From positions 1 to 12,738 of the forward strand of contig JAKJFO010000116.1 in NCBI GenBank assembly GCA_022704885.1: a DNA stretch of 12,738 nucleotides, written 5' to 3'. Every line of letters begins with the position of its first letter. Position 1 is the stretch's first letter. This document shows, one piece after another, positions 1 through 5,791 of this stretch. The position numbers were made by a program, and so were the translations under genes. The DNA is from Candidatus Rifleibacteriota bacterium. GTDB lineage: Bacteria > Riflebacteria > Ozemobacteria > Ozemobacterales > Ozemobacteraceae. Below the pieces are notes generated by a model that saw nothing but the letters and a program-made list of their open reading frames with translations, was not told where the DNA came from and did no database searches.

Positions 1-299
1 CAAGGCCTGTTTTCTTAAGTCGAGACGATAGAATTAAAGCCCATTTTCTCACATGCTATCTGGCACTGGTCATATACAGACTACTGGAAAAACGTTTAAA
101 CAAAAGGTTTACATGCTCAGAAACCATAACAGCACTAAGAAATATGAGATTCATAAAGGTTAAAGGCGAGGGTTATATTCCTGCTTATTCAAAAAGCTCT
201 GTGATAGACGCACTTCACAATGAATTCGGCTTCAAGACAGACTATCAGATACTTACAAACCAGCAGATAAAAAAAATTATAAAAAAGACGAAAAACTAA
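1..299 (+). CDS. Transposase, IS1634-like (IS4/DDE superfamily), C-terminal fragment
   Basis: This is the last 98 codons (frame from base 3) of a gene that enters from the left edge. The protein reads RPVFLSRDDRIKAHFLTCYL at its start, then a hydrophobic helix with LVIYRLLEKRL, then LRNMRFIKVKGEGYIP, and ends in a lysine-rich tail with GFKTDYQIL. The pattern 'R.DRI.AHFL.CYLAL...RLLEK' followed by 'ALRNM.F...KG.GY.P' is typical of the C-terminal part of IS1634-family DDE transposases, which cut and rejoin DNA at insertion sequence ends. The catalytic DDE residues lie mostly upstream and cannot be seen. The stop is at 297-299. The stretch is clearly more AT-rich than the genes after it, which fits mobile DNA. 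I cannot tell whether the element is intact. The family call rests on remembered similarity. Confidence 0.82.
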   Translation, partial: RPVFLSRDDRIKAHFLTCYLALVIYRLLEKRLNKRFTCSETITALRNMRFIKVKGEGYIPAYSKSSVIDALHNEFGFKTDYQILTNQQIKKIIKKTKN

Positions 300-316
300 A
301 ACATTGTTCACTTTCT

Positions 317-373
317 AACACCCTCTTAACAGCTCGTAAAAGCTTTATTTATGAGCTATTGAGGGTGTTTTTT
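317..373 (+). terminator. Rho-independent terminator after the transposase gene
   Basis: AACACCCTC at 317-325 pairs perfectly with GAGGGTGTT at 361-369. Inside it, AGCTCGTAAA (331-340) pairs with TTTATGAGCT (348-357) through one G-U pair, with a short loop. A run of six T (368-373) overlaps and follows the stem. This is a classic intrinsic terminator 18 bp after the transposase stop. It should insulate the downstream operon from transposase transcription. Confidence 0.85.
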
Positions 374-407
374 ATCCACGCAACTGTCAAAGACAGGTTT
401 ATTATAC

Positions 408-431
408 ATTTGCAAGAAATATTTTGCAAAT
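408..431. repeat. 8-bp inverted repeat over the promoter -35 box, possible operator
   Basis: ATTTGCAA (408-415) and TTGCAAAT (424-431) are exact reverse complements separated by 8 bp. The right arm contains the TTGCAA proposed as the -35 box, so a dimeric regulator bound here would compete with RNA polymerase. TTGCAA is itself palindromic, so the arrangement also reads as two copies of one site 14 bp apart. Chance is possible in AT-rich DNA. Confidence 0.4.
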
Positions 432-452
432 CATATTTTTTTGATTTATGAT
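424..452 (+). promoter_or_regulatory. Sigma-70-type promoter of the 11-gene operon
   Basis: TTGCAA (424-429) and TATGAT (447-452) are separated by exactly 17 bp. The -35 box matches four of six consensus bases and the -10 box five of six. Transcription would start near 459, about 30 bp before the ATG at 489. It is the best promoter-like sequence upstream of the first gene. Confidence 0.6.
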
Positions 453-488
453 ACTGGAATTAAGAAAACGTTCTGAAGGAATATTTGC

Positions 489-1388
489 ATGCTGAAAAAG
501 ACATTGGCCTTGACGCTGATAGTTATTGCCGGGCTGAGCACTGGCTGCGTACCTGATAAATTCCGCTTTGACAGAGAATTTGGCAAATCCGGCTCCAACC
601 GTTCCGAATTTCTCAGCGCTACCGACATGGATATCAACAGCAAAGGCGACCTGGTAATCGCTGACGCAGGTAATACCCGTATTCAGGTAATCACTATCAA
701 CGGCGAGTCGGTCATGGCAGCCGGTGAATCTGGCCGCGAAGGCTACAAACTGCAGAGCATAACCGGAATTGGAGTTAACCCGCTCACAGACGATGTATTG
801 GTCTGCGATCAGCGCGGCAACAAGATTGTAAGATTCGACCCCAGTGGCGAGCCCAATCTTCGCATTATCGAAAAAATGAAATTTCCAATGGACGTATGCA
901 TCGACCGCAAAGGCAATTCTTACGCGATCATGTCCAAGCAGTCTGAGATTTATAAGTATGATGCCAATGGCAAGTTCATTGCAACCATTGGGGGCTCAGG
1001 CAAGGCTGCCATGCTTTTTCCGACATCGATACTGATGAATAATGACCATCTTTTTGTCACCGATTTCGGTGGCAAGCGAATAGTCAAACTGAACATGAAT
1101 GGCGATTTCGTGGCCGAATACAAAGAAAAGGGCGAGTACGAAGATATCAAAGGGCCATCGGGCATGCACATTGACAAAGATGGCAATCTGTATGTTCTCG
1201 ATCTGGGCGAGGTGCCCGTCGTGATATTGTCCCCAGACGGCAAGCTGATCTCGAAGGTAGGCGAATTTGGTAACCAGCAGGGTCAGTTTCTTTACCCAAC
1301 CGGTGTAATCGCCAAAAGCCCAGAAGAGATATATGTTCTCGACAATAGCCGCAACACTATCCTGAACTTTGTCAAGAAGCCGGAATAA
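489..1388 (+). CDS. NHL-repeat beta-propeller lipoprotein
   Basis: A 299-residue protein with a lipoprotein signal peptide: two lysines after the start, a hydrophobic stretch, then LSTGC with Cys20 as the likely lipidated residue. The rest divides into about six NHL-type blades of 40-50 residues, each with a 'P.G...D..GN.YV.D..N.RI...' pattern; examples are GDLVIADAGNTRIQVI and DGNLYVLDLGEVPVVIL. This predicts a single six-bladed propeller anchored to a membrane and facing the periplasm or cell surface. NHL propellers usually bind proteins or polysaccharides, and no catalytic residues can be assigned. The ATG at 489 follows a GAAGGA site. It is the first gene of the operon, 18 bp before mltG, and is related in architecture to the protein at 3304-4524. 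Partner unknown. Confidence 0.85.
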   Translation: MLKKTLALTLIVIAGLSTGCVPDKFRFDREFGKSGSNRSEFLSATDMDINSKGDLVIADAGNTRIQVITINGESVMAAGESGREGYKLQSITGIGVNPLTDDVLVCDQRGNKIVRFDPSGEPNLRIIEKMKFPMDVCIDRKGNSYAIMSKQSEIYKYDANGKFIATIGGSGKAAMLFPTSILMNNDHLFVTDFGGKRIVKLNMNGDFVAEYKEKGEYEDIKGPSGMHIDKDGNLYVLDLGEVPVVILSPDGKLISKVGEFGNQQGQFLYPTGVIAKSPEEIYVLDNSRNTILNFVKKPE

Positions 1389-1406
1389 AGCCAAGACACA
1401 GGATCA

Positions 1407-2441
1407 GTGAGTTTCACCAGCATCATCCGCTTCACTGTTGCCATTATTATTTTTGGCACATTGGGCATGCTTGTCGGCTTTTTCGACTGGTTTGGCGAAA
1501 TGGCTCTTCCGGTCAAGACAGCCAGCACAAAAGAAATCATCATTGAGCCTGGCAGTGGCACAAGAAAAATTGCAGCCCAGCTCAAAGCTGGCGAGATAAT
1601 TCGCAGTGCTCTGGCTTTTCGCATGTATGTGAGATTCATTGCGGTAGACCAGCGTCTGAAACCCGGCGTCTACGCTTTCAACGGCAGCGAAAACCTTTAC
1701 GAAGTGATATTCAAGCTTCTCAAGGGTAATATGCCTACCGTGCAGGTGACTATTCCAGAAGGAGTCACTATTGCCAGAGCCGCCGCGATTCTACAGGACA
1801 ACGGTGTATGCAACGCGATAGAATTCATCGAAGCAGTATCTGATCCACAAACGCTTGGCAAAATCTTTGCAGACTGGGAACTGATTCCAGCGCCTGAAGG
1901 AATGATTTTTCCTGACACATACAACTTCAACCGGCCGAGCTCAGCCGAAAAAGTGGCAGAGAGAATGTTGAGACTTACTCGACATCAGATCGACCGCATC
2001 TTCGCCCCCCCCCTCCCCCACGGTTTAAGCCAATATGAAGGATGTATTCTCGCCTCAATCATCGAAAAAGAAGCGGCTCTCGCGCATGAACGCGAGATTA
2101 TTGCATCTGTTTTCTACAATCGCCTGCGAAAAAACATAAGGCTGGAATCGTGCGCGACCGTTCTTTATGCCCTCGGAGGGCACAAGAGCAGGTTGTTATA
2201 TGAAGATCTCAAAATTGATTCGCCGTTCAATACTTATCTGAACGAGGGTCTGCCTCCCACACCGATTTCGAATTTCGGCGCATCCGCAATGAACGCGGTT
2301 GCAAAACCTGCCGAAACAGATTACCTTTACTTTGTCTCAGATGGTAATCGTGGCCACCGATTTGCCCGCTCTCTTGGCGAACATAACCGATACCGAAACG
2401 AATACTTCAAACAGCGCAAAACAAAATCTTACAAACAATGA
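1407..2441 (+). CDS. mltG: Endolytic murein transglycosylase MltG (YceG family)
   Basis: A 344-residue inner-membrane lytic transglycosylase that cuts nascent glycan strands and so sets their length at the site of synthesis. Residues 2-28 form one membrane anchor. Residues 44-110 form the LysM-like region, including LKPGVYAF. The YceG catalytic domain follows, with FPDTYNF, ASIIEKEA (Glu220 in the position of the catalytic glutamate), VFYNRL, FNTYLNEGLPPTPISNFG and LYFVSDGNRGHRF. Length and motif order are normal for the family. The start is GTG at 1407; the ribosome binding site (ACAGGAT) is weak. The stop overlaps the next gene as ATGA. An unusual C9-T-C5 run at 2005-2019 encodes APPLP (residues 200-204), just before the catalytic segment. 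If one C were gained or lost, translation would end within a few codons. Confidence 0.93.
   Translation: MSFTSIIRFTVAIIIFGTLGMLVGFFDWFGEMALPVKTASTKEIIIEPGSGTRKIAAQLKAGEIIRSALAFRMYVRFIAVDQRLKPGVYAFNGSENLYEVIFKLLKGNMPTVQVTIPEGVTIARAAAILQDNGVCNAIEFIEAVSDPQTLGKIFADWELIPAPEGMIFPDTYNFNRPSSAEKVAERMLRLTRHQIDRIFAPPLPHGLSQYEGCILASIIEKEAALAHEREIIASVFYNRLRKNIRLESCATVLYALGGHKSRLLYEDLKIDSPFNTYLNEGLPPTPISNFGASAMNAVAKPAETDYLYFVSDGNRGHRFARSLGEHNRYRNEYFKQRKTKSYKQ
2005..2019 (+). repeat. Poly-C tract (C9-T-C5) inside mltG
   Basis: Nine consecutive C residues (2005-2013), one T and five more C (2015-2019). It is the longest homopolymer seen in any gene of the window. In the sequenced frame it reads through. A C8 allele would reach TAA at 2026-2028, and a C10 allele would reach TGA at 2036-2038, both before the Glu220 codon at 2064-2066. 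Confidence 0.9.
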
Positions 2442-3298
2442 AACCCGCATCGATTCTGATAACTATATTCCTGGCACTCTCGATTTGTTTCATCTCACCC
2501 TGTATGGCTGCCACAGATCCCAGCGTGATATCACTGGTGCCTTCTCAGACAGAACTTCTCTTTTATCTCGGCCTGGGGGATCATGTCGCAGGCATTTCCG
2601 ACTACTGCAACTACCCGGTAGAAGCACTTGCCAGGCCCAGAATCGGCGCGCTCGAGCTCAATATCGAGCGCATCATGTCACTGCGTCCCGCTCTGCTGGT
2701 AGATGTTAACAACATGCACAAGAAATATGCATTGCTGTTCTCGCAACTGGGGCTGAACTACGTTAACTTTACGGTCACCCGTATGGATCAGATGCCCAGA
2801 ATGGCCGAAGAACTCAGCAAACTGCTGGGAAAACCAGAAAAAGGCATTGAATTCGCCTTAGAATGGGCAAGAGCGACCACAGAACAACCAGCTTCCGACG
2901 CCAACGACAGGCCGACGGTATATTTTGAGATCTGGGATACCCCAATGCAGGCTGCAGGCGACAACAGTTACATTGGCGACATGATCAGAAAGGCTGGCGG
3001 AAGCAATATACTGGCAGATACTGCAGAGTTCCCGGTAGTCAATTCAGAGACCGTGCTCGACGCAAACCCTGATGTAATAATCATCGCTTACCCGTTGTCA
3101 GGCACGTCGAGTATTGAACAGAGACCCGGCTGGCAAAGCCTGCGGGCTGTCAAGAATAAACAGATTCACGCCCTCGATCAGGATTTATTCATCAGACCCG
3201 GCCCCCGCAACCTCAAGGCTCTTGAACAGCTCAGAGGCATTATTCGCAAACTCAGGCATGGTAATGACGAAAAGCAAAAAAATAAGACGAAGAGGTGA
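2438..3298 (+). CDS. Periplasmic binding protein, BtuF-like (cobalamin/Fe3+-siderophore type)
   Basis: A 286-residue protein with an N-terminal signal peptide (hydrophobic residues 6-20, likely cleavage after CMA at residue 24). The mature part matches the class III binding-protein fold used for vitamin B12 and iron chelates (PF01497). The stretch SLVPSQTELLFYLGLGDHVA followed by GISDYCNYP is very like the opening of BtuF, and PRIGALELNIERIMSLRPALL and the later IWDTPMQAAGDNSYIGDMI follow the family pattern. Such proteins normally deliver ligand to an ABC importer, but no permease or ATPase gene is present here. It overlaps mltG by 4 bp, so the two are probably translationally coupled. Ligand specificity cannot be read from the sequence, so a cobalamin role is an inference. 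The lysine-rich C-terminal tail is unremarkable. Confidence 0.8.
   Translation: MKPASILITIFLALSICFISPCMAATDPSVISLVPSQTELLFYLGLGDHVAGISDYCNYPVEALARPRIGALELNIERIMSLRPALLVDVNNMHKKYALLFSQLGLNYVNFTVTRMDQMPRMAEELSKLLGKPEKGIEFALEWARATTEQPASDANDRPTVYFEIWDTPMQAAGDNSYIGDMIRKAGGSNILADTAEFPVVNSETVLDANPDVIIIAYPLSGTSSIEQRPGWQSLRAVKNKQIHALDQDLFIRPGPRNLKALEQLRGIIRKLRHGNDEKQKNKTKR
3292..3297 (+). promoter_or_regulatory. Ribosome binding site deciding the start of the second NHL gene
   Basis: GAGGTG lies 6 bp before ATG at 3304. An in-frame GTG at 3295 sits within this site and has no good ribosome binding site of its own, so ATG 3304 is preferred. The site overlaps the stop codon of the btuF-like gene, which suggests coupling. 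Confidence 0.6.
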
Positions 3299-3303
3299 TC
3301 GGC

Positions 3304-4524
3304 ATGTGCCGTCGAAAAATACTGTTTCTGGCATTTATTTCTTTTCTGGCGCAGTATTTTGGAAATATCGCCAGCGCACAGACTGATGATTTGAAAAGCA
3401 AGCTCTGGGTAGAGCTTGAACTGGCCAGCGAAACTGCCAGTTTTCGCATCAATCTGCCTTATGACGGCTGTCTTTCTATTATTTCCACTGTTCCTGGGCG
3501 TAAGCAGCGCGACCTGTTATGGGGGCCGCGCATAATGAAAAAGGGCACCTGGCGCCTGCCTCTGCCAGCCGGCCGAATAGCCAACCGCAGCGGTGTCGTC
3601 GAGCTGTTCAATATTGAAATGGCCAGCATCAGACAAACCGGAACGCGGGGCAACGGTGAACGCCAGTTCAACAATCCTTCAGGCCTTGATTTCGACATGG
3701 TCAAGAACGAGATCATGGTTGCCGACACCGGCAACGATCGCGTTGTCAGACTCGCCAGAGACGGCAGATTCATTGGCCAGCACGGAGGGTTCGGGCTTTC
3801 TTTTGGCGATCGCAGCGAAGAACGCGAAGACAGTCTCGATGACCCTTATGATGTCGCGGTCGGAGGGTTTTCAAATTTCTACATTTCTGACCAGAACAAT
3901 GAGCGCATCTGTATATTCGATTCTTATCGCAGTTATCGCGGCAACCTGTATCCAAAAAGCGACGACCGCAGGAACCGTCTCAATCGACCTCGTGGCATCA
4001 AGGTAGACAGCGAAAACAACATCTGGGTGGTAGAAGGCCGTGCGGACCGGGTTCTTAAGATTTCTCCGTCGGGCGACAAGCTGTTCGAAGTCGGAGGCTT
4101 TGGCTGGAGCACGCAGCAGCTTAAAGATCCCACCCAGATAGACATCAGCGACAGTGGTGGTGAGATCTACATTGCCGACCGCGGCAAAGGTCGCATAGCG
4201 ATATTTGACCGCCTCGGTGCATTCATTGGTGAAATCAGAGACCACCTGAAATCGCCCACCGGAATCGCCGTCGATGAAGACGGGTTGATACTGGTATGTG
4301 ACGATCAGACCAACGAACTTGGCCTCTATACGCCACAGGGCGTAAGACTGTCTTATCTGCACCAGTGTGCAGACAATACGGTTTTCAGAAGGCCAGCAGA
4401 CATCGCAGTTACCGACAGTGAGATTTTCATGGCTGACAGCGGTAACCACCGGGTGCTGACATTTTCAAGAAAAAAAACCGGCAGCACGGTAGCTTGGCAA
4501 GCGACACCGGCTGTGTTAGAATAG
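3304..4524 (+). CDS. Exported NHL-repeat beta-propeller protein
   Basis: A 406-residue secreted or periplasmic protein. Its N terminus is basic (MCRRK), followed by a hydrophobic segment and a likely type I cleavage site after NIASA. A beta-rich region of about 80 residues (roughly 26-105, with GTWRLPLPAGRI) precedes the propeller and has no clear family. Six NHL blades follow, starting near residue 105, each with the 'P.G...D....I.VAD.GN.RV' signature: GNGERQFNNPSGLDF then EIMVADTGNDRVVRL, with later copies at FYISDQNNERICIF, IWVVEGRADRVLKI, IYIADRGKGRIAIF, LILVCDDQTNELGLY and IFMADSGNHRVLTF. It lacks a lipobox, unlike the first NHL protein. It starts 5 bp after the btuF-like stop. Role unknown; protein or glycan binding is the usual NHL function. 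Confidence 0.82.
   Translation: MCRRKILFLAFISFLAQYFGNIASAQTDDLKSKLWVELELASETASFRINLPYDGCLSIISTVPGRKQRDLLWGPRIMKKGTWRLPLPAGRIANRSGVVELFNIEMASIRQTGTRGNGERQFNNPSGLDFDMVKNEIMVADTGNDRVVRLARDGRFIGQHGGFGLSFGDRSEEREDSLDDPYDVAVGGFSNFYISDQNNERICIFDSYRSYRGNLYPKSDDRRNRLNRPRGIKVDSENNIWVVEGRADRVLKISPSGDKLFEVGGFGWSTQQLKDPTQIDISDSGGEIYIADRGKGRIAIFDRLGAFIGEIRDHLKSPTGIAVDEDGLILVCDDQTNELGLYTPQGVRLSYLHQCADNTVFRRPADIAVTDSEIFMADSGNHRVLTFSRKKTGSTVAWQATPAVLE
4494..4522 (+). promoter_or_regulatory. Candidate internal sigma-70 promoter for the TPR-to-RNase G segment
   Basis: TTGGCA (4494-4499), a 17-bp spacer and TAGAAT (4517-4522): each box differs from consensus at one base and the spacing is optimal. It lies within the last codons of the second NHL gene, about 36 bp before the TTG start at 4558. 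It could drive the distal seven genes independently of the promoter at 424-452. Confidence 0.5.
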
Positions 4525-4543
4525 CGCAGACAATAAAGAAGGC

Positions 4544-4548
4544 AGGAG
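4544..4548 (+). promoter_or_regulatory. Ribosome binding site supporting the TTG start at 4558
   Basis: AGGAG lies 9 bp before TTG at 4558. Starting there gives a full signal peptide with a lipidation-type cysteine, and no ATG in the frame would do so. Confidence 0.6.
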
Positions 4549-4557
4549 CGCAAATCA

Positions 4558-5529
4558 TTGAATCAGCGTAAATTTAGAGTATTGTTCTGCATTTTTCTGG
4601 CCCTGTCGCTCCTGGTCACCCAGACCGGGTGCAAGAAAAAATCGCGACAGTCCAGACAGACGGTCAAGCTTTCCGAATCGACCAAAACCATTCCGGTTGA
4701 GCAGCTGCTGCCTAAGGCAACGGCTGTAACCGGCAAACTCAAGGCACACGTCGCCGAAAACGTTCAGAATGAATATATGTATGGCACCCTGGCCGGTCAG
4801 TATGGCAAGTTCGATACAGCCGAGAACTATCTTCGCAAGGCAATCCGCATGGAACCTCTGTTCGTCGATGCCTATCACAATCTCGGCCTTGCCTGTTACA
4901 AACAGGGAAGAATAGACGAAGCTGTTTCGCACTGGCGGCGCACTCTTGAACTGGCGCCGAATTATGCCGAAACTTACTACAACCTTGCCATATTTCTTTT
5001 CGACATGGGCCGCGAAGAAGATGGCATCACCATGCTCAACACGTGCATACGCTACGACACATTTCATCTGAAGAGTCGCTATGCGCTGGGCCGCATAATG
5101 CAAAGGCGTGGCAAAAACAAAGAGGCAATCAAGCACTTTCGTGCATTCCAGAGTCGCGACAAGGGAGACGTAAGAGTTCTGGTGGCACTTGGTGAGCTCT
5201 ACCTGCTCGAAGGGCAGCTTGACGCCTCGCTGAAGGAATTCGAACGCGCCGCCAGAATTGACGACAAGAACCCGAATATCCAGTATCAGCTTGGTGTCGC
5301 CTACCACCGTCGTGGCCTGCTTGACCAGGCAATACTCAATTATCGCAGAGCCGCTGAGCTGATGCCGAATCATGTCGATGCTTACATCAATCTCGGCGAC
5401 ATCTATGCCAGCCGCAACGAATTCGCTTCGGCACTGGCTGCCTACAACACAGCGCTGGCGATAGATCCGACCAACAGCTACGCCTCTCGTAAGGCAAAGC
5501 TGGCAGAAGAGAAGCTTCTGGAAAAATAG
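4558..5529 (+). CDS. TPR-repeat lipoprotein
   Basis: A 323-residue protein read from TTG. The N terminus (basic residues, then hydrophobic residues 8-21, then TQTGC) looks like a lipoprotein signal with Cys25. Gln22 at the -3 position is unusual for a lipobox, so plain secretion or membrane anchoring is possible. From about residue 75 there are seven consecutive 34-residue TPR units with the W/Y-L-G-Y-A-P pattern: AYHNLGLACYKQGRIDEAV, TYYNLAIFLFDMGREEDGI, SRYALGRIMQRRGKNKEAI, VLVALGELYLLEGQLDASL, IQYQLGVAYHRRGLLDQAI, AYINLGDIYASRNEFASAL, plus a first, looser unit. TPR arrays form superhelical scaffolds for protein binding, so this is probably a periplasmic assembly factor. It follows the second NHL gene by 33 bp and precedes the MinE-like gene by 1 bp. 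Confidence 0.85.
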   Translation: MNQRKFRVLFCIFLALSLLVTQTGCKKKSRQSRQTVKLSESTKTIPVEQLLPKATAVTGKLKAHVAENVQNEYMYGTLAGQYGKFDTAENYLRKAIRMEPLFVDAYHNLGLACYKQGRIDEAVSHWRRTLELAPNYAETYYNLAIFLFDMGREEDGITMLNTCIRYDTFHLKSRYALGRIMQRRGKNKEAIKHFRAFQSRDKGDVRVLVALGELYLLEGQLDASLKEFERAARIDDKNPNIQYQLGVAYHRRGLLDQAILNYRRAAELMPNHVDAYINLGDIYASRNEFASALAAYNTALAIDPTNSYASRKAKLAEEKLLEK

Positions 5530-5530
5530 C

Positions 5531-5791
5531 TTGAGATTTTTAAAAAATACCGAAACCAGGCGCAGGAAACACCTCAGTCCCGGCGAAAAAGTAAGACTGG
5601 CCATACTCAGCAGTCGCCTCAAGGTCACCCGGGATGAAGCCGAACGTCTGCTCAACAGTATCGAATCGGAAGTGGCTTCCATTCTTGGCATTCCGCCAGC
5701 CGCCATCACCACAGATACAGAGTTTGCCGGCCGCGACCTTGACCTGGTTCTGACCATCAACAAACAGAATACACCCCGGAAAAATCAATGA
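5531..5791 (+). CDS. Small MinE-like protein (cell division topological specificity factor)
   Basis: An 86-residue protein from TTG at 5531, one base after the TPR gene; GGA at 5520-5522 is a weak ribosome binding site. Length and layout match MinE: a short N-terminal hydrophobic-then-basic element (RFLKN, then RRRK at 10-13), a helix with EKVRLAILSSR, a second helix with AERLLNSIESEVASILGI, then I59 and a final strand DLDLVLTI. With one residue deleted, LLNSIESEVASILGI-PPAAI lines up with the MinE pattern 'L..EI..VI.KYV.I....V'. MinE drives MinCD off the membrane so that division occurs at midcell, but no minC or minD is in the window. Support comes from context: in many bacteria minCDE lies near the TIGR03960-TIGR03936-rng genes that follow here. 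Primary sequence identity is low, so the call is tentative. Confidence 0.5.
   Translation: MRFLKNTETRRRKHLSPGEKVRLAILSSRLKVTRDEAERLLNSIESEVASILGIPPAAITTDTEFAGRDLDLVLTINKQNTPRKNQ

Larger units (their letters stand above)
1..375 (+). mobile_element. Right part of an IS1634-like insertion sequence (boundary uncertain)
   Basis: The transposase tail and the terminator after it form an AT-rich block that differs in composition from the operon starting at 489. The other end of the element lies outside the window, so neither the terminal inverted repeats nor the target-site duplication can be matched. The right boundary is therefore a guess, set at the end of the terminator; the true end may lie anywhere between about 300 and 460. 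Confidence 0.5.
376..488 (+). other. AT-rich control region between the IS remnant and the operon
   Basis: No open reading frame here looks real. The region holds a small dyad (CTGTC at 384-388, GACAG at 392-396), a larger inverted repeat (408-431), a promoter (424-452) and the ribosome binding site of the first operon gene (AAGGA within 475-481). It is the only stretch of more than 100 bp without a gene in the window. Confidence 0.6.

Noticed and set aside
384..396. CTGTC-AAA-GACAG dyad as a terminator or the IS terminal repeat
   Set aside because: The stem is too short and has no T-run, and the other IS end is outside the window, so a terminal repeat cannot be tested.
996..1394. A 132-codon minus-strand frame opposite the first NHL gene
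   Set aside because: Mirror of the NHL coding sequence with no independent support.
2299..2709. A 136-codon plus-strand frame bridging mltG and the btuF-like gene
   Set aside because: Out of frame with two clear, ATGA-coupled genes; the product has no motif.
3295..3303. GTG at 3295 as start of the second NHL gene
   Set aside because: The GAGGTG ribosome binding site overlaps this GTG and is spaced correctly for ATG 3304.
3871..4449. A 192-codon minus-strand frame opposite the second NHL gene
   Set aside because: Shadow of a well-supported gene; no ribosome binding site or motif.
4555..5763. A 402-codon open frame on the minus strand, opposite the TPR and MinE-like genes
   Set aside because: It lies exactly antisense to a gene with seven clean TPR repeats. 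Its protein has no recognisable motif, and the absence of stops follows from codon usage of the sense strand.
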